Part shown: positions 9,053-19,499 of the stretch, piece by piece
How the letters are laid out: each line of letters starts with the position of its first letter
How positions within the stretch are numbered: position 1 is the first letter of the stretch
Source: Terfezia claveryi
Lineage: Eukaryota > Ascomycota > Pezizomycetes > Pezizales > Pezizaceae
Reading direction: 5' to 3'
Assembly: GCA_015179025.1 (NCBI GenBank)
Contig: WHUX01000066.1
Coordinates: 207,236 to 271,235 of the forward strand
Length of the DNA stretch: 64,000 nt
The notes under the pieces: model-generated
Told to the model about the DNA's origin: nothing
Database searches by the model: none
The model's input: the letters and a program-made list of their open reading frames with translations, nothing else
Made by a program: the position numbers and the translations under genes

Positions 9053-12000
9053 CCTCACCTCAGAGGGATAGTACTGAGCTGAGGCAGAATAAATTTCTGG
9101 ACTCTTTAAGCATTTCCAGTTCGTCTTTGCAGTCTTCGGAGGAAGAGTTTTTAGATGGGAATCACCTTGTAGTTAGTTGCGAATTAAATGACAATGGTTC
9201 CTGAATCCTTACTCATGCCCTGATAGACTGCAGAGCAACGGGTTATGCATTTATAGACCAGGAATTTGCAAGCTATCATCAACTCCCCCTTTATAAACTC
9301 AATAATCCCCGAACACTAGAAGTTATTAATGGGCGACCAATCAAGTCAGGGACAATCACACACATTAGCAAGCTAAAGCTAATAATTGATCAGCACCAAG
9401 AGGAACTCCCACTGTTTATTACCAAACTAGGCCACTACCCCATAGTATTAGGACTTCCATGGCTACGACATCATGATGTGAATATCCGTTTCGCTAAGAA
9501 CACTATTACTTTCGACTCTGATTTTTGCCTCCACCGTTATTGTGAAAAACCCTTGACCATAAAGGGTATCTCAATTCTAGTTCCAGAAAACCCTCGAATT
9601 GCCCTCATTGCAGGATTAACCTTTAGTCGCCAAGTTAAAAAAGCAAAGCAGGTGGAAACAGCCTTTCGGACAACTATCTACGAGCTTAATATGGCTTTAA
9701 AAGATCCTAAACAACAACCTAAGACGGAGGAGGATAAGATCAAGGAATTAGTGCCTTCTGAATACCACGAATTTCTCCCATTATTTAAGAAGGCTATTGC
9801 AGAAATCCTTCCCCCCCATCGACCTTACAACCATAAAATTCCTCTTAAAGAAGGATTTACTCCCCCTTTTGGACCTCTATACTCCCTATCAAAACTAGAG
9901 TTAGAGGCTCTTAAAGTATGGCTGGAAGAAAACCTGTCCAAAGGATTTATTCGTGCCTCTTCATCTCCCACAGGTGCACCCATCTTATTTGTTAAGAAGA
10001 AGGATGGGTCCTTGCGTCTTTGTGTGGATTATCGTGGTCTTAATGATGGTACTATCAAGAACCGATACCCACTACCCCTTATACGAGAGACTTTGACTAG
10101 ACTTTTTAAGGCACGATACTATATGGCTCTTGACATTAGAAGCGCCTACAACCTCATCCGGATGGCGGAAGGAGAGGAATGGAAAACAGCGTTCCGAACT
10201 CATTATGGCTTATACGAGACCTTAGTTATGCCTTTCGGCCTCACAAATGCTTCTGCCAGCTTCCAACATTTTATTAATGATGTTCTCCATCCCTTCTTGA
10301 CAATTTCTGTACGGCTTATCTTGATGACATTTTAATATATAGCGATACCCTCGAAGAACACCGAACACATGTTACCAAGGTATTGTAAGCTTTCCAAAAA
10401 GCCGGCCTCTACCTAAAACTCGAAAAGTGTGAATTTCATAAGACCACAGTCCACTACCTGGGCATGATTATCTCAGCAGAAGGGATACAAATGGATCGAA
10501 CTAAAGTTAAGGCAGTAATGGACTGGGAATCCCCAATTAACCTTCATGATGCTCGTGCTTTTCTAGGATTCGCCAATTTTTATCGCCGGTTTATCAAAGA
10601 CTTCTCCAAGATTGTAGCCCCTATCGTGAAACTAACAAAAAAAAATACAACCTGGCATTGGAGCGAAGAATGCCAGAAGGCATTCCAAAACCTTAAAACA
10701 GCGTTTACTTCCACTCCCGTTCTTCAACATTTTGATCCCGACTGTGAAATTATAGTAGAAACAGATGCATCAGACTACGTTTCTGCTGGAATTCTTTCAC
10801 AATATGACGATAATAACATACTTCACCCTGTTGCTTATTTCTCTAAGAAGCACTCACTAACTGAATGCAACTATGAGATTTATAACAAGGAATTAATGGC
10901 TATTATCCGATGCTTCGAGGAATGGCGAGCTGAATTGGAATCCACCCCCCATCCAATTAAAGTACTTTCAGATCACAAAAATCTAGAATACTTTATGTCA
11001 ACAAAGCTCCTCAACCGCCGGCAAGCTCGATGGTCAGAATTTCTCTCCCGCTTCAACTTCAAGATAGTTTACCATCCAGGTAAAGCAGGGGGAAAACCAG
11101 ATGCATTAACAAGAAGGTCAGGAACCTTCCAAAGGAAGGAGATGAACGTATAAGGTTTCAAAATCAAGTCGTTCTCAAACCTCAAATTTAACAATCAATG
11201 CGACAGTAGAAGAGCTAGGACTAGAAGACTTGTTTAATAGATTTTGAAGTTGATCACTGCCAAGGAAGATATTAGTTAAGCTGAAACAAGGAAAGAAGCG
11301 ATCTAAGGACATCTCGCTAGCCGAATGTGAAGAGGATAATGGAAAGCTAAAATATCGTAGGCGGATATATGTACCAAATTATATGCCTCTAAAGTTACGT
11401 CTAATTCAGGACCATCACGATATTCCAGCAGCGGGGCATCCAGGGCGATCCAAGACACTTGAGCTCATCTCGCGACAATATTATTGGCCAAAAATGCATA
11501 AGAATGTTGATTAGTATGTATGCAACTGTCACCCCTGTCAACGTGCTCGAACGACACGACATGCCCCATACGGTATTCTTCGACCACTTGCAATTCCCCA
11601 AGGCGCTTGGCAGGATATCTCCATAGATTTCATTATTGGGTTACCCTGGTCAAATGGATACAATGCAATTTTAGTAGTAGTATGTCGACTAACTAAAATG
11701 CAGCACTTTATTCCCTGTCGTGATACCACTACTGCAGAGCAATTAGCAGATCTATATGCTCGGCATATCTTCCACCTCCATGGTCTTCCTAGAACAATTG
11801 TATCAGACCATGGGCCTCAATTCATCTCTCACTTTTGGAAAGCTCTCTGTCAAGTGCTTAAGATTCAATCTCTCCTGTCCACACCGTTTCACCCTCAAAC
11901 TGACGGCCAGACCGAACAAGTCAATGCCACTCTAGAATAATATTTACGGGTTTATGTTAATTATTTGCAGGATAACTGGGAGAACTGGTTGCATCTCGCT

Positions 12001-12690
12001 AAGTTTGCAGCTAATAATCAAGCTTCTGAAACAACTGGGTCATCTCCCTTCTTTGCGAATTATGGTCATGACCCACTGTGGCAATTTGATTTCGAGGAGA
12101 AGCTCATACGACCTGATGAGCGGAGTGCTATAGAGGTGGCCAGGAAGATCAAGGAAATAATGGAACACTTACAAAACGAGATGGCTAGGGCGCAGGCACG
12201 GCAACAGGAGCAAGCAGACAAAGAACGAGATAATGCTCCAGTATTCAAGGAGGGAGATCGAGTTTGGTTTAATAGCCAGCACATTACAACATAACGGCTA
12301 AGTAGAAAGCTCGACCATAAACGGATTGGCCCCTACAAGATCATAAAGGTCATATCTCCCTATGCATATGAACTCGACTTCCCCGCTAGTGTGCACTATC
12401 ATCCAGTCCAGCATGTTTCACTTCTCGACCCAGCAAATAATAATCCCCTACTTGGGCAATACAACCCACCACCTCCACCAGTAATAGTTGATAATGAGGA
12501 AGAGTGGCATGTGGAAGAAATCTTGGATTCTCGTCTTCGGAGGAAGAAATTAGAGTACTTAGTGAAATGGGTAGGGTTCGAAAGACCAGACTGGGAACTG
12601 GCAACAAACATCAACAAACTCAAGGCTATTGATGACTTCCACAGGCGAAATCCGAGCAAACCAGGACCATTGCCAGAAGACGAAGACTAA
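9053..12690 (+). pseudogene. pol of element A: protease, RT, RNase H, integrase, chromodomain
   Basis: The protease begins near 9215 with ALIDCRATG; the active-site motif would be D-C-G-A, so a Gly is changed to Arg. RT runs from about 9800 ([13 protein letters not shown], and [10 protein letters not shown] after a frameshift near 10300). RNase H shows ETDASDYVS near 10760. Integrase follows: an HHCC-type region (HHDIPAAGH..CHPCQRA), then DFIIG, SDHGPQF and the terminal E region. The chromodomain (WHVEEILDSRLRRKKLEYLV, about 12505-12600) probably directs integration to methylated histone. At least two frameshifts and several stops (for example 11514, 11938, 12292) disable it. Confidence 0.9.
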
Positions 12691-12724
12691 GCCTCAAGGG
12701 ACTTCGGCGGTAAGGAGGGGATAT

Positions 12725-13154
12725 TGTCACGGCGTTAATTTACTTGCGAGGTATTTGACACTCGAACAGGCTTGTTCGAGTGTCAGCGTGGTATTTGACA
12801 CCCGAACAGGCTTGTTCGAGTGTCAGCGTGGTATTTGACACCCGAACAGACTTGTTTGGAGTGTCTTAATACTAGAAGGGATTAGAGAGGTGGATCGCGG
12901 AGTATCACCTGCGATCGCAGGTGACGTCAAGTTAGTCGGGCGCCACTCATTTGGCCACGGCAATCGTGTATATAGGAAGCCATAATTGTTATTTTTGTTC
13001 TTGTTCCTTATGCAACGTCTTGTATTATAACCTTGGTAATACAGACTCTGCCTTTTGTCTTGATACTTCAATCTACAGTTATAGTCTCGTCTTTGTGCGC
13101 TCCTTAAAGTCACGTCTTTAGTTATTGCCACAGCCAATGACTTACGCCGTTACA
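12725..13154 (+). repeat. 3' LTR of element A
   Basis: 430 bp, the same ends as the 5' LTR, but with only three 40-bp hairpin units (from 12751, 12791 and 12831). The 41-bp length difference between the two LTRs is almost exactly one unit. Confidence 0.92.
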
Positions 13155-13890
13155 AGAACACTATATCTTTATCTTTTTTATTAGGATAATTATGCTATTG
13201 CGTGAGTTGTGATTTACCCTTATAGATAATCATAGGAGGTAGAAAGGTTCCATTAGCTGCAACTATCTCTATTGCAGTAATTAATTCTTGTTTGCAATCT
13301 TTCATTAATAGTGGACTCTTTCTACCTTGTATACAAATCACCTTAACACAAGCAGACTTTCCCATTTGCAGGTCTTTTTCATCTATATTGTATAGATTGT
13401 ATGGTTTGATAGTATTTTGCTTTATTAGAATATCAAGAATATCGGATGACTACTTAAGCAGCTTCAGATTTGAGCTCATGATTTACTGCTTTTTATCTTG
13501 TATACTGAACTTAGATGCAAAGTGTGGATGGCGATTTAAAAACCAACTAATCCAATGCTTCCCCAAGCATGCTGTTTGTTTTATTTGGCCTTCCCACTCT
13601 ACTAATATCTTCAAAGCAGTTTCTTGCACACTATCCACTTGCATCAGAAAACCACAATGATCCATATTTTCAATTTGCTTGACTACAAACTGCTCCTCAG
13701 CCACTCCCAGCATCTGATCCAACTCATGTGCCTTTCACTTTGACTTGCAACCTTTTAAATGGGCATGCACTGTACTTTTAGGCAATTTTTGGCTCTCAGC
13801 TGCCTGACGTATGCTTGAGTACTTACCTATCTTATATTCCTGAATTGCCTTAGTAATATCAGCCTCGATTGCCACTTCTTTAAGTTGACA
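13155..13890 (-). pseudogene. N transposase, N-terminal part (psq-type HTH, CENP-B-type HTH, start of DDE domain)
   Basis: Reading the minus strand gives a psq-like helix-turn-helix (KYSSIRQAAE..LPKSTVHAHL, about 13830-13750). A CENP-B-type DNA-binding domain ends GKHWISWFLNRHPHFASKF. The DDE domain then begins with YNIDEKDLQMG, which carries the first catalytic Asp, and continues to LPPMIIYKGK. This is the usual order in pogo/Fot1 transposases. Stops interrupt it near 13735, 13498 and in the DDE segment, so it is a pseudogene. The frame ends at the insertion point of A and resumes at 7327. Confidence 0.8.
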
Positions 13891-14099
13891 TGGTTTAACT
13901 CATCCTATATTGCTACTTCAGTTGTTGGCAAGTTGTCTAGAGTATTACTTGTTACGGAGTGGGGCTTAAAAGGTGGGAATGCAGAAAAAGCAATGTGAGA
14001 CATTGTATCCCACATCCCTATTGTGTCTCGCTTCCCTATCATATGTACTGTATATAGTAGTATTTGCGGCGGCATTCTAGGAATTGCGATCATCCGACT

Positions 14100-14250
14100 C
14101 TTTTTTTTATATTCATTTTAAATAAATTATTACTCATCTGCGATCCTAGGAGGGGGACCATGATGAGCGACCCGTAAACCTACTTGGATTCAGGACAAGG
14201 CAAGTTAATCTGCCAGGTCTAGCGGGTATGTACAAAAATAAAGATGGCAG
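14100..14250 (-). repeat. LINE 3' end remnant, same family as J
   Basis: A short T-run near 14101 (an A-tail read on minus) is followed by sequence matching the 3' untranslated part of LINE J at 15590-15690: aggagg..ccatgatgagc, tggattcagg..caagttaatctgcc and acaaaaataaag. No coding part remains. Confidence 0.6.
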
Positions 14251-14254
14251 ATTT

Positions 14255-14565
14255 CAAGCTGTTTTCGCTTGCCCAGCAGCAGGTGATTTTCTCAGATTTT
14301 CAGCTGTTTCGCAAGTGTGTTACCTTGGCCACCGGCTAGCGACTTTGTCATATATAGAGCTGTTTTGCCTTGCCCGCCGGCTAGCGATTTTCTCATATAT
14401 TCAGACCTCTACTCAGTTGTTTTACCTTGGCCGCTGGCTAGCGATTTTCTCAAATCTTCATCTGATTGGCCTTAGCCGCCGGCTAGCGATTCTATCATAT
14501 CTTTAGCAGTTTTGCCTTGTCGGCCAGCTAGCGAGTTTCTCATATATTCGGCTGTTTTCGCACGC
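14255..14565. repeat. Tandem repeat array with GGCTAGC core, about 55-bp unit
   Basis: At least five degenerate copies of a unit containing gctgttttgccttggcc, ccggctagcgattttctc and atatattcag. The GCYGGCTAGCG block is the best conserved and partly palindromic. No coding capacity is supported. Confidence 0.75.
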
Positions 14566-14589
14566 CCGACAAGATCACACAGCGAGCTG

Positions 14590-14952
14590 TGGATTTCGTG
14601 ATGGCTGACACAGATCCCGGTGACCAATGCTGAGGGAGTCAGTCTTCAGTCTAGACCCAAGAGCCGACTAGTGGGAGGACCGACTGGTGGTAGAAACGCC
14701 TGGTGGGAGGACTGACGCTTTGTAGGGAGGACCGAATGTTTGATAGAGGAACCGACTGGTGGGAGAACCTGCATTAGGCTGGGCTGCTTTAACTGCGCAG
14801 GCAGATTTTGGTTTGTTGCAACGCGCTGCTTAGTAGGAAGGAGAACCCGCAGCTCGCAGATTTCGCGGGTAGGACTGTTTTTGAGCGGGGAGCACCGGAC
14901 AGGGGTGCCCTTCGCCTGCGGCCTCGGTCGCTCTTGGTAGGGTTGTTCTTTA
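14590..14952. other. Unassigned; short repeats of GGGAGGACCGACTGG type
   Basis: A motif close to gtgggaggaccgactggtgg recurs about five times between 14665 and 14770. The frames across this stretch on both strands have no recognisable domain. Confidence 0.35.
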
Positions 14953-15268
14953 TTAACCCAAGCTCCTATAGGCGGGCTGGATGTCATCCCGTGACATGTA
15001 CTTATCCTCAATCTTAACTACCTTTGCTAGCTTTTTGTATTTGGCAGCTAGGGTTTTCGCTGGCTTGGGAGCTTGTACTCCGTAAGTACAGTAGTTATTA
15101 GACAGACACTCGTTGGAGAGTATCAATGAACCGGCTATTTTTTATATTTTACCTGACCCAGTAGGTTTTTTTTTTCTCTTTAAATAGCTTTGTTAATATT
15201 GGCTTCTTTGCTGGTGCGGCGATATTTTGGCTCGTATTCTTGGTTTGATTATTTCTTGGTCTGGTCAT
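14953..15268 (-). CDS. Possible small basic protein with one intron (weak)
   Basis: On the minus strand an ATG at 15268 starts MTRPRNNQTKNTSQ and runs through a Lys/Pro-rich stretch to a GTAAAA site near 15155. A second open piece (APKPAKTLAAKYKKLAKVVK, about 15075-15015) ends PAYRSLG and a TAA at 14953-14955. A branch-like CTAATAAC lies between them, but the acceptor is poor. Both pieces are Ala/Lys-rich, which is the only reason to join them. It may be a host gene remnant or chance. Confidence 0.2.
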
Positions 15269-15464
15269 AGTTTCGTATGAAATGTGGTCGGTGATGATAT
15301 ACGTTGCCCACTTGTGAACACTGGCTCAGCCTGAATTAAATGTAAATATGGAGGCAAAGTTCCAACCCGCCACTGTTCCTGTTGGAGCCGAGAATGTACT
15401 ACCCGATGTCGCCTACAAATCTCGTTCCAGTTCGTCCTCATCAGAATCCGAAGGAAGAGACAAT

Positions 15465-15537
15465 ACATGTTACCGGCCCTTCTGCTTAATGTCCAGTCTC
15501 ATTTCCTACTTTACTCCCACTTTATATTTCAATTGCG
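15465..15537. repeat. Dispersed repeat R1, copy 2, left half
   Basis: Matches the left part of the copy at 2218-2440 (ccggcccttctgc, gtctcatttcc, actcccac). It ends in AATTGCG, the target duplication of LINE J. The right half resumes at 49568. Confidence 0.6.
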
Positions 15538-15539
15538 CA

Positions 15540-15570
<31 letters not shown>

Positions 15571-15976
15571 ACTTGTTTACTCCTATGCGGCCCTGTTAGG
15601 AGGCCATGAGGAGCCACCCAGAATCCCAGGTGGACTCAAGGTTAAGTCAAGTTAATCTGCCAGAACCACACAAAATTATATACAAAATAAAGGGACGAGG
15701 CCTTGTGCTGTCATTAACGGATTAACTGAGGACCCGGAGGCCTGACTAAGCCCTGACCACTAACTGAACCAATCACCGGTGATACTGAAAATGGACTCGG
15801 GAAATAATAGAATAAAGAACTGATAAGATAGTAGACTCGTGATAACTGATAGGCTGGTGGGAATAAATAAATGAACTACTCATTGAAAGGAGACTCGTAA
15901 AAAATGAACTGGTACAACTTTGAACTCGTGGAAGGAGAGCTAGCGGAATGGTGACTGACTAGGTCAGCTCGTGATA

Positions 15977-16157
15977 TCATAGCTTGAAAAATGCCTCAGT
16001 GGCCTCATAGCTCTCCTCCTCCTCTTTCCTCCACTCTGGCTTGTCAAGCTCTTCCCAACTGCGTTTCTCTCCTAATAGGCCCCTCCGGAGGCGGTCAAAG
16101 CGTGGGCAGGTGAAGATGATATATATGTTCTCCTGTCTCCAAAGGATGGCCGCATGC
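15977..16157 (-). pseudogene. LINE J, C-terminal end of the RT polyprotein
   Basis: The minus-strand frame reads IIFTCPRFDRLRRGLLGEKR, then SWEELDKPEW and a stop at 15977. This is the conserved C-terminal Cys/His region of Tad/I-type LINE polyproteins. Just upstream, CGHPLETGEHI lies in another frame: extra AT units in a tatatat run near 16120 shift the frame by two bases. This piece was joined to 49159-49567 before copia D inserted. Confidence 0.7.
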
Positions 16158-16658
16158 ATTTAAGTGATAAAGGAGGGAGATATAGGCAGCAGTGAGATCC
16201 AAAAGTCCACTGAAGGATAATATGAATGAGCAAAGTGAGATTGTCATATAGAGAAGAGTATATAGAAGTGAAGAGATATATTGTAGTAAAGAGATGTGTT
16301 GTTCTATAATTGTTCTATCTCTATCCAATAGGAAACGAACGAGATATATATATATGAATGAACGTACATAAGAAAGTGAAGAAGAAGAAGGATATATAAG
16401 TAGCACGCAATACCTGTGAAGGCTGAAGCACGCAATGCCTATGAAGGCTGAAGCATGCCATATGATCTGCAGGCCAGAGCACGCAATGCCTGTGAAGGCC
16501 AAAGCACGCAATGCCTGTGAAGGCCAATGCTTGCTATAAGATCTGCAGGCCGAAGGTCACCATTGCTTGCCATAAGATCTGTAGGCCAAAGGTCGCTGCG
16601 TGTGGAATAGCAAGGCATGAGCGGAATGAATGGAATGTATGGCATTCAATCACTAACA
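16158..16658 (-). repeat. 3' LTR of copia D
   Basis: About 501 bp; the minus strand starts TGTTAGTGATTGAAT. It contains several degenerate units around gcaatgcctgtgaaggcc between 16410 and 16600, with one or more extra copies compared with the 5' LTR. Confidence 0.8.
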
Positions 16659-16749
16659 CCCCTCCTCAGCCCATACTTGCTAGACTCAAGCCCCTCCTAT
16701 CTTCCTAAATGTACGCAATCAAGTTAACCTCATTAAAAAACCTATAAAA

Positions 16750-17744
16750 AACCATGGATATGGAAAAAAAAATATGTATAGGGAAAAGAGTGTTGAATTT
16801 GATTGTTTTTATAACTTGCCTAGGATAAGATCTCTTAGCAAAGAGAGTCGTGGCTGGGGAAATGGTTTAGTGTATAAGTCAGCTAAATTATCATGGCTAG
16901 TAACGTATAGGACCGTGAGTTTCCTGGACTCAACAAGGTCTCGCACATGATGATAAGCTACTTCGATATGTTTGCTCTTATTATTGATTCAAGGATTAGA
17001 TGTCAGATCAATAGAGCCATCGTCATCAGCGCTTAGGGCAGCTAGAGCAGTAATTCTGAGCTCATTCAGAGCGAACTGTAGCTACATATGGTGCTTGATA
17101 GTTGTTGAGAGAGCAATGTATTCGGCTTCAACTGTGAAGTAGCGATACAGGACTATTTAATAGCCTGCCAGCAAATAGTGTTAGTTGCTATCTGGAAGAT
17201 ATAGCCCATTGTAGATTTTTGGTCAGATTGATCACCAGCATAATCTAAATCAGAAAAGCCAGCTAGATAAATAGGGTTTGGAGTATATGAAAGCTTAAGT
17301 TACTAGTGCCTTTGAGGTATTGCAAGACTTGCTTGAATGCCCTCATATGAGCTGTTGTCGGCTTTGAAGAGAATTTAGATAGTGCCAAGACTATATATGC
17401 TAGATCAGGTCATATGCCAATTATAAGGTATATTAGAGAGCCTAAATTTGCTGGTATAGGGAGATATCAGCAAGGTTATTGTCTCTTTTATCAGCCTTTA
17501 CCAGCTTGTGGTAAGGATTGAGAGGAAGAATGACTGGGTTGTAAGAGTCCATCCTAAATTTCGCTAGTAATTAGTCTATATATATGTGTTAGGACAAGGT
17601 CACCGAATCTTGATGTTGCCATTCTATTTGAATTCCAAGCAGCCAGTTTAGAGGGCCCATATCGCTGAGATCGAATTCTCTCTTTAGCAATTCTTTTAGC
17701 TTCTGTCTAAGTAGACTGGATCCAAATATAGTAATATCATCAAC
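16750..17744 (-). pseudogene. Copia D RT C-terminus and RNase H
   Basis: It begins VDDITIFGSSLLRQKLKELL, then DLSDMGPLNWLLGIQIEW, both typical copia RT. A decayed RNase H domain follows (FSDLDYAGDQSDQKSTMGYI near 17250, and TNTICWQ). Many stops occur below 17590. It ends near the polypurine tract at 16660-16672. Confidence 0.8.
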
Positions 17745-17990
17745 TGTAATAAATGGTACTAGATAGTATTCATTCGGTACCATTTATACAATCTATATCC
17801 GTAGGCACGGACGTTTGTTTATTTCAGTTCTGCTGAGGTAAGACCTCAGAAGGGTAGGGAGATTACTATGTGGGACGTTCCCGAAGGGAACAGGAATTAA
17901 CTGGTATAATCTATCTTATATGATTTGTACTATCTAAGCTATATGATCTTGATCTAATTGGAATATAGGCTTGCTTGCTCTGAAGGCTTG
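17745..17990 (-). repeat. Solo LTR H of the F family, first part
   Basis: Starts TGTAATAAATGGTACTAG. The 5-bp duplication tcaac is at 17740-17744 and 30113-30117, on both sides of the whole H block. H breaks off at 17990, where element F begins, and resumes at 29680. The two parts add up to about 679 bp, a full F-family LTR, so H is a solo LTR left by recombination. Confidence 0.85.
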
Positions 17991-18668
17991 TGTAATGGAG
18001 AACGTTGTTTCATTGGTTATATAATTGATTATATACTTTTGTATTTCCTATATTACTACTATGTTATGTAACTAAGCCTCTCGGTTGAAGGACTAGCCTT
18101 CTACTACCTCCTATTGCTTTATAAGCGTCCATAGCACGCGGAATCTGCCATGGGAAGTTCCATGGCACTTGCCATATGAAGACACCCTCATTATGGCTGC
18201 GTGACCTCTATTTAAGGCGTGTGACTTATTACTATGGCCACATGACCATTGTTTAAGGCGTGTGACTCATTACTATGGCCACATGACCCCTTTTGTATAG
18301 CGCACCACCTTCTGGTATGCCACCCTTTATTGTATTTATTTCCTTAGTCATCAGATCTCAGAGGAGTATAAATAGGCCGCTGGATTCCCTCTGGAATCCA
18401 CAGAAGAGAAGAAGCAACCAAGCAAGCACTCAAAGCAAGGAAGCCTATATTCCGATCAGATCAAGATCATATAGCTTAGATAGCACAAATCATATAAGAT
18501 AGATTACACCAGTTAATTACTGTTTCCTTCGGGAACGTCCCACATAGTAATCTCCCTACTCTTCTGAGGTCTTACCTCAGCAGAACCGAAATACACAAAC
18601 GTCCGTGCCTACGGATATAGATTGTATAAACGGTACCGAATGAATACTGTCTAGTACCATTCATTACA
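17991..18668 (+). repeat. 5' LTR of element F
   Basis: 678 bp, from TGTAATGGAGAACG to CCATTCATTACA. It holds a TATA box (gagtataaatagg, near 18363), a direct repeat of about 48 bp (ggcgtgtgac..actatggccacatgacc), and several short palindromes: TGCCATGGGAA/TTCCATGGCA, GGATTCC/GGAATCC, GTTCCC-TTC-GGGAAC and CTGAGGT-CTT-ACCTCAG (some with changes). Confidence 0.9.
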
Positions 18669-18896
18669 TTTTTTTTAACTTACTTACCTAATCTTTACTC
18701 TTAAATCCAAGGCCTGATCAACCTTCGGATACCTTTATTACACTCACGCAAGTGTATACAATTCGACACCCAAGTGCACATATAAAATCAATATCGTTAT
18801 TCAACTAGCTAGCCAACAAAATATCCAACAAACGAGACATCAGACTCTCAACTGCAGTACATCAACAAAAGACTTAGAAGCAAGCTAAGCAGAGCT

Positions 18897-19498
18897 CTAA
18901 CGGGCAGTGGTATCCCATATTAAACAATCCCACCCTCGTTCACAACACTTTTCCCAATAAGATCGACAACTCATCTTGCACTCCTGGCAACCGCCATTAC
19001 ATCTGTACCTATAAATCCAGTACACCATTGAAAAACCGGCCCCCCAGGTCCCAGGAATAATTGGTCTAAACAACCAAGCGTCACAATCCCAAGGCTCAAA
19101 TCTCGCTGCCTCCACTACAGCCATTTCCTCCAGAAAAGAATTACCTCCATCAGAACCTTCCTTAGGCCCAGACATCTCTACCAATACCTCTGCCCCCCAA
19201 TGTCTACCTCAACACACCAATCAGAAAAAGTGACACTCTTGCCGGAAGAACTAGAACTAGATTCTAGACCAGTAGACAAAGAAAAACCAGGACCATAAGA
19301 AATATTAGGATCCTGACATCCAGCCTCACCAGCCTCGTGAGCCACCGAGCCAACAGAACCGTCAGTCGAACGGAGATCATAAGGATTATCAGCCACCACA
19401 CCATCAGCACAGAAAGGTGCCAAAGAAGAAAAGTAACTCGACGATCGTATCACATAACCAGCTGCATTTGGTTGCAGACAGACGACGAAATCAGACAT
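18897..19498 (-). CDS. Antisense open frames in the F leader, Cys-rich C-terminus
   Basis: Two minus-strand frames abut. The first (ATG at 19498, 106 codons to 19178) starts MSDFVVCLQPNAAGYV and is Ser-rich. The second (ATG at 19175, 92 codons to 18897) starts MSGPKEGSDGG and ends in a Trp/Cys-rich tail with CNGGCQECKMSCRSYW. The frames are joined across a run of six G near 19190, so a one-base slip would give a single protein of about 200 residues. The first ATG lies back to back with the gag ATG at 19500. I do not recognise it; chance cannot be excluded, but composition is protein-like and it survived in a copy whose gag and pol have stops. Confidence 0.35.
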
Positions 19499-19499
19499 A

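Larger units (their letters stand above)
7328..13154 (+). mobile_element. Complete chromodomain Ty3/gypsy element A
   Basis: Two LTRs (7328-7798 and 12725-13154) start TGTCAYGGCGTTAATT and end GTTACA. The 5-bp duplication agaac lies at 7323-7327 and 13155-13159. A gag frame, a protease-RT-RNase H-integrase pol and a C-terminal chromodomain lie between. A purine tract (GGTAAGGAGGGGATAT) directly precedes the 3' LTR. Several stops and frameshifts show the copy is dead. It sits inside transposon N. Confidence 0.93.
5957..14047 (-). mobile_element. Pogo/Fot1-like DNA transposon N, split by chromovirus A
   Basis: Ends carry imperfect inverted repeats next to TA: the left end reads TATGATGGGGAAGCGGGACA from 5959, and the right end, read inward on the minus strand from about 14045, reads CATATGATAGGGAAGCGAGA. 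Internal sequence is 5957-7327 plus 13155-14047. The gap is exactly element A with its 5-bp duplication. Deleting A plus one duplication copy (5832 nt) puts the two transposase pieces back in one frame. N is AT-rich and full of stops, so it is older than A. Confidence 0.8.

Noticed and set aside
11401..11729. Minus-strand frames across the integrase of element A
   Set aside because: Shadows of the plus-strand integrase, which has recognisable motifs.
12751..12830. GTTCGAGTGTC resembling a tRNA T-loop or pol III B box
   Set aside because: The last bases do not fit the B-box consensus, there is no A box at suitable spacing, and the palindrome explains the sequence better.
18293..18502. 69-codon frame repeated in F-family LTRs (also 29299-29508 and, on minus, 59196-59378)
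   Set aside because: It begins with TTG, overlaps the TATA box, and recurs only because the LTR itself is repeated. The L1 copy is frameshifted.
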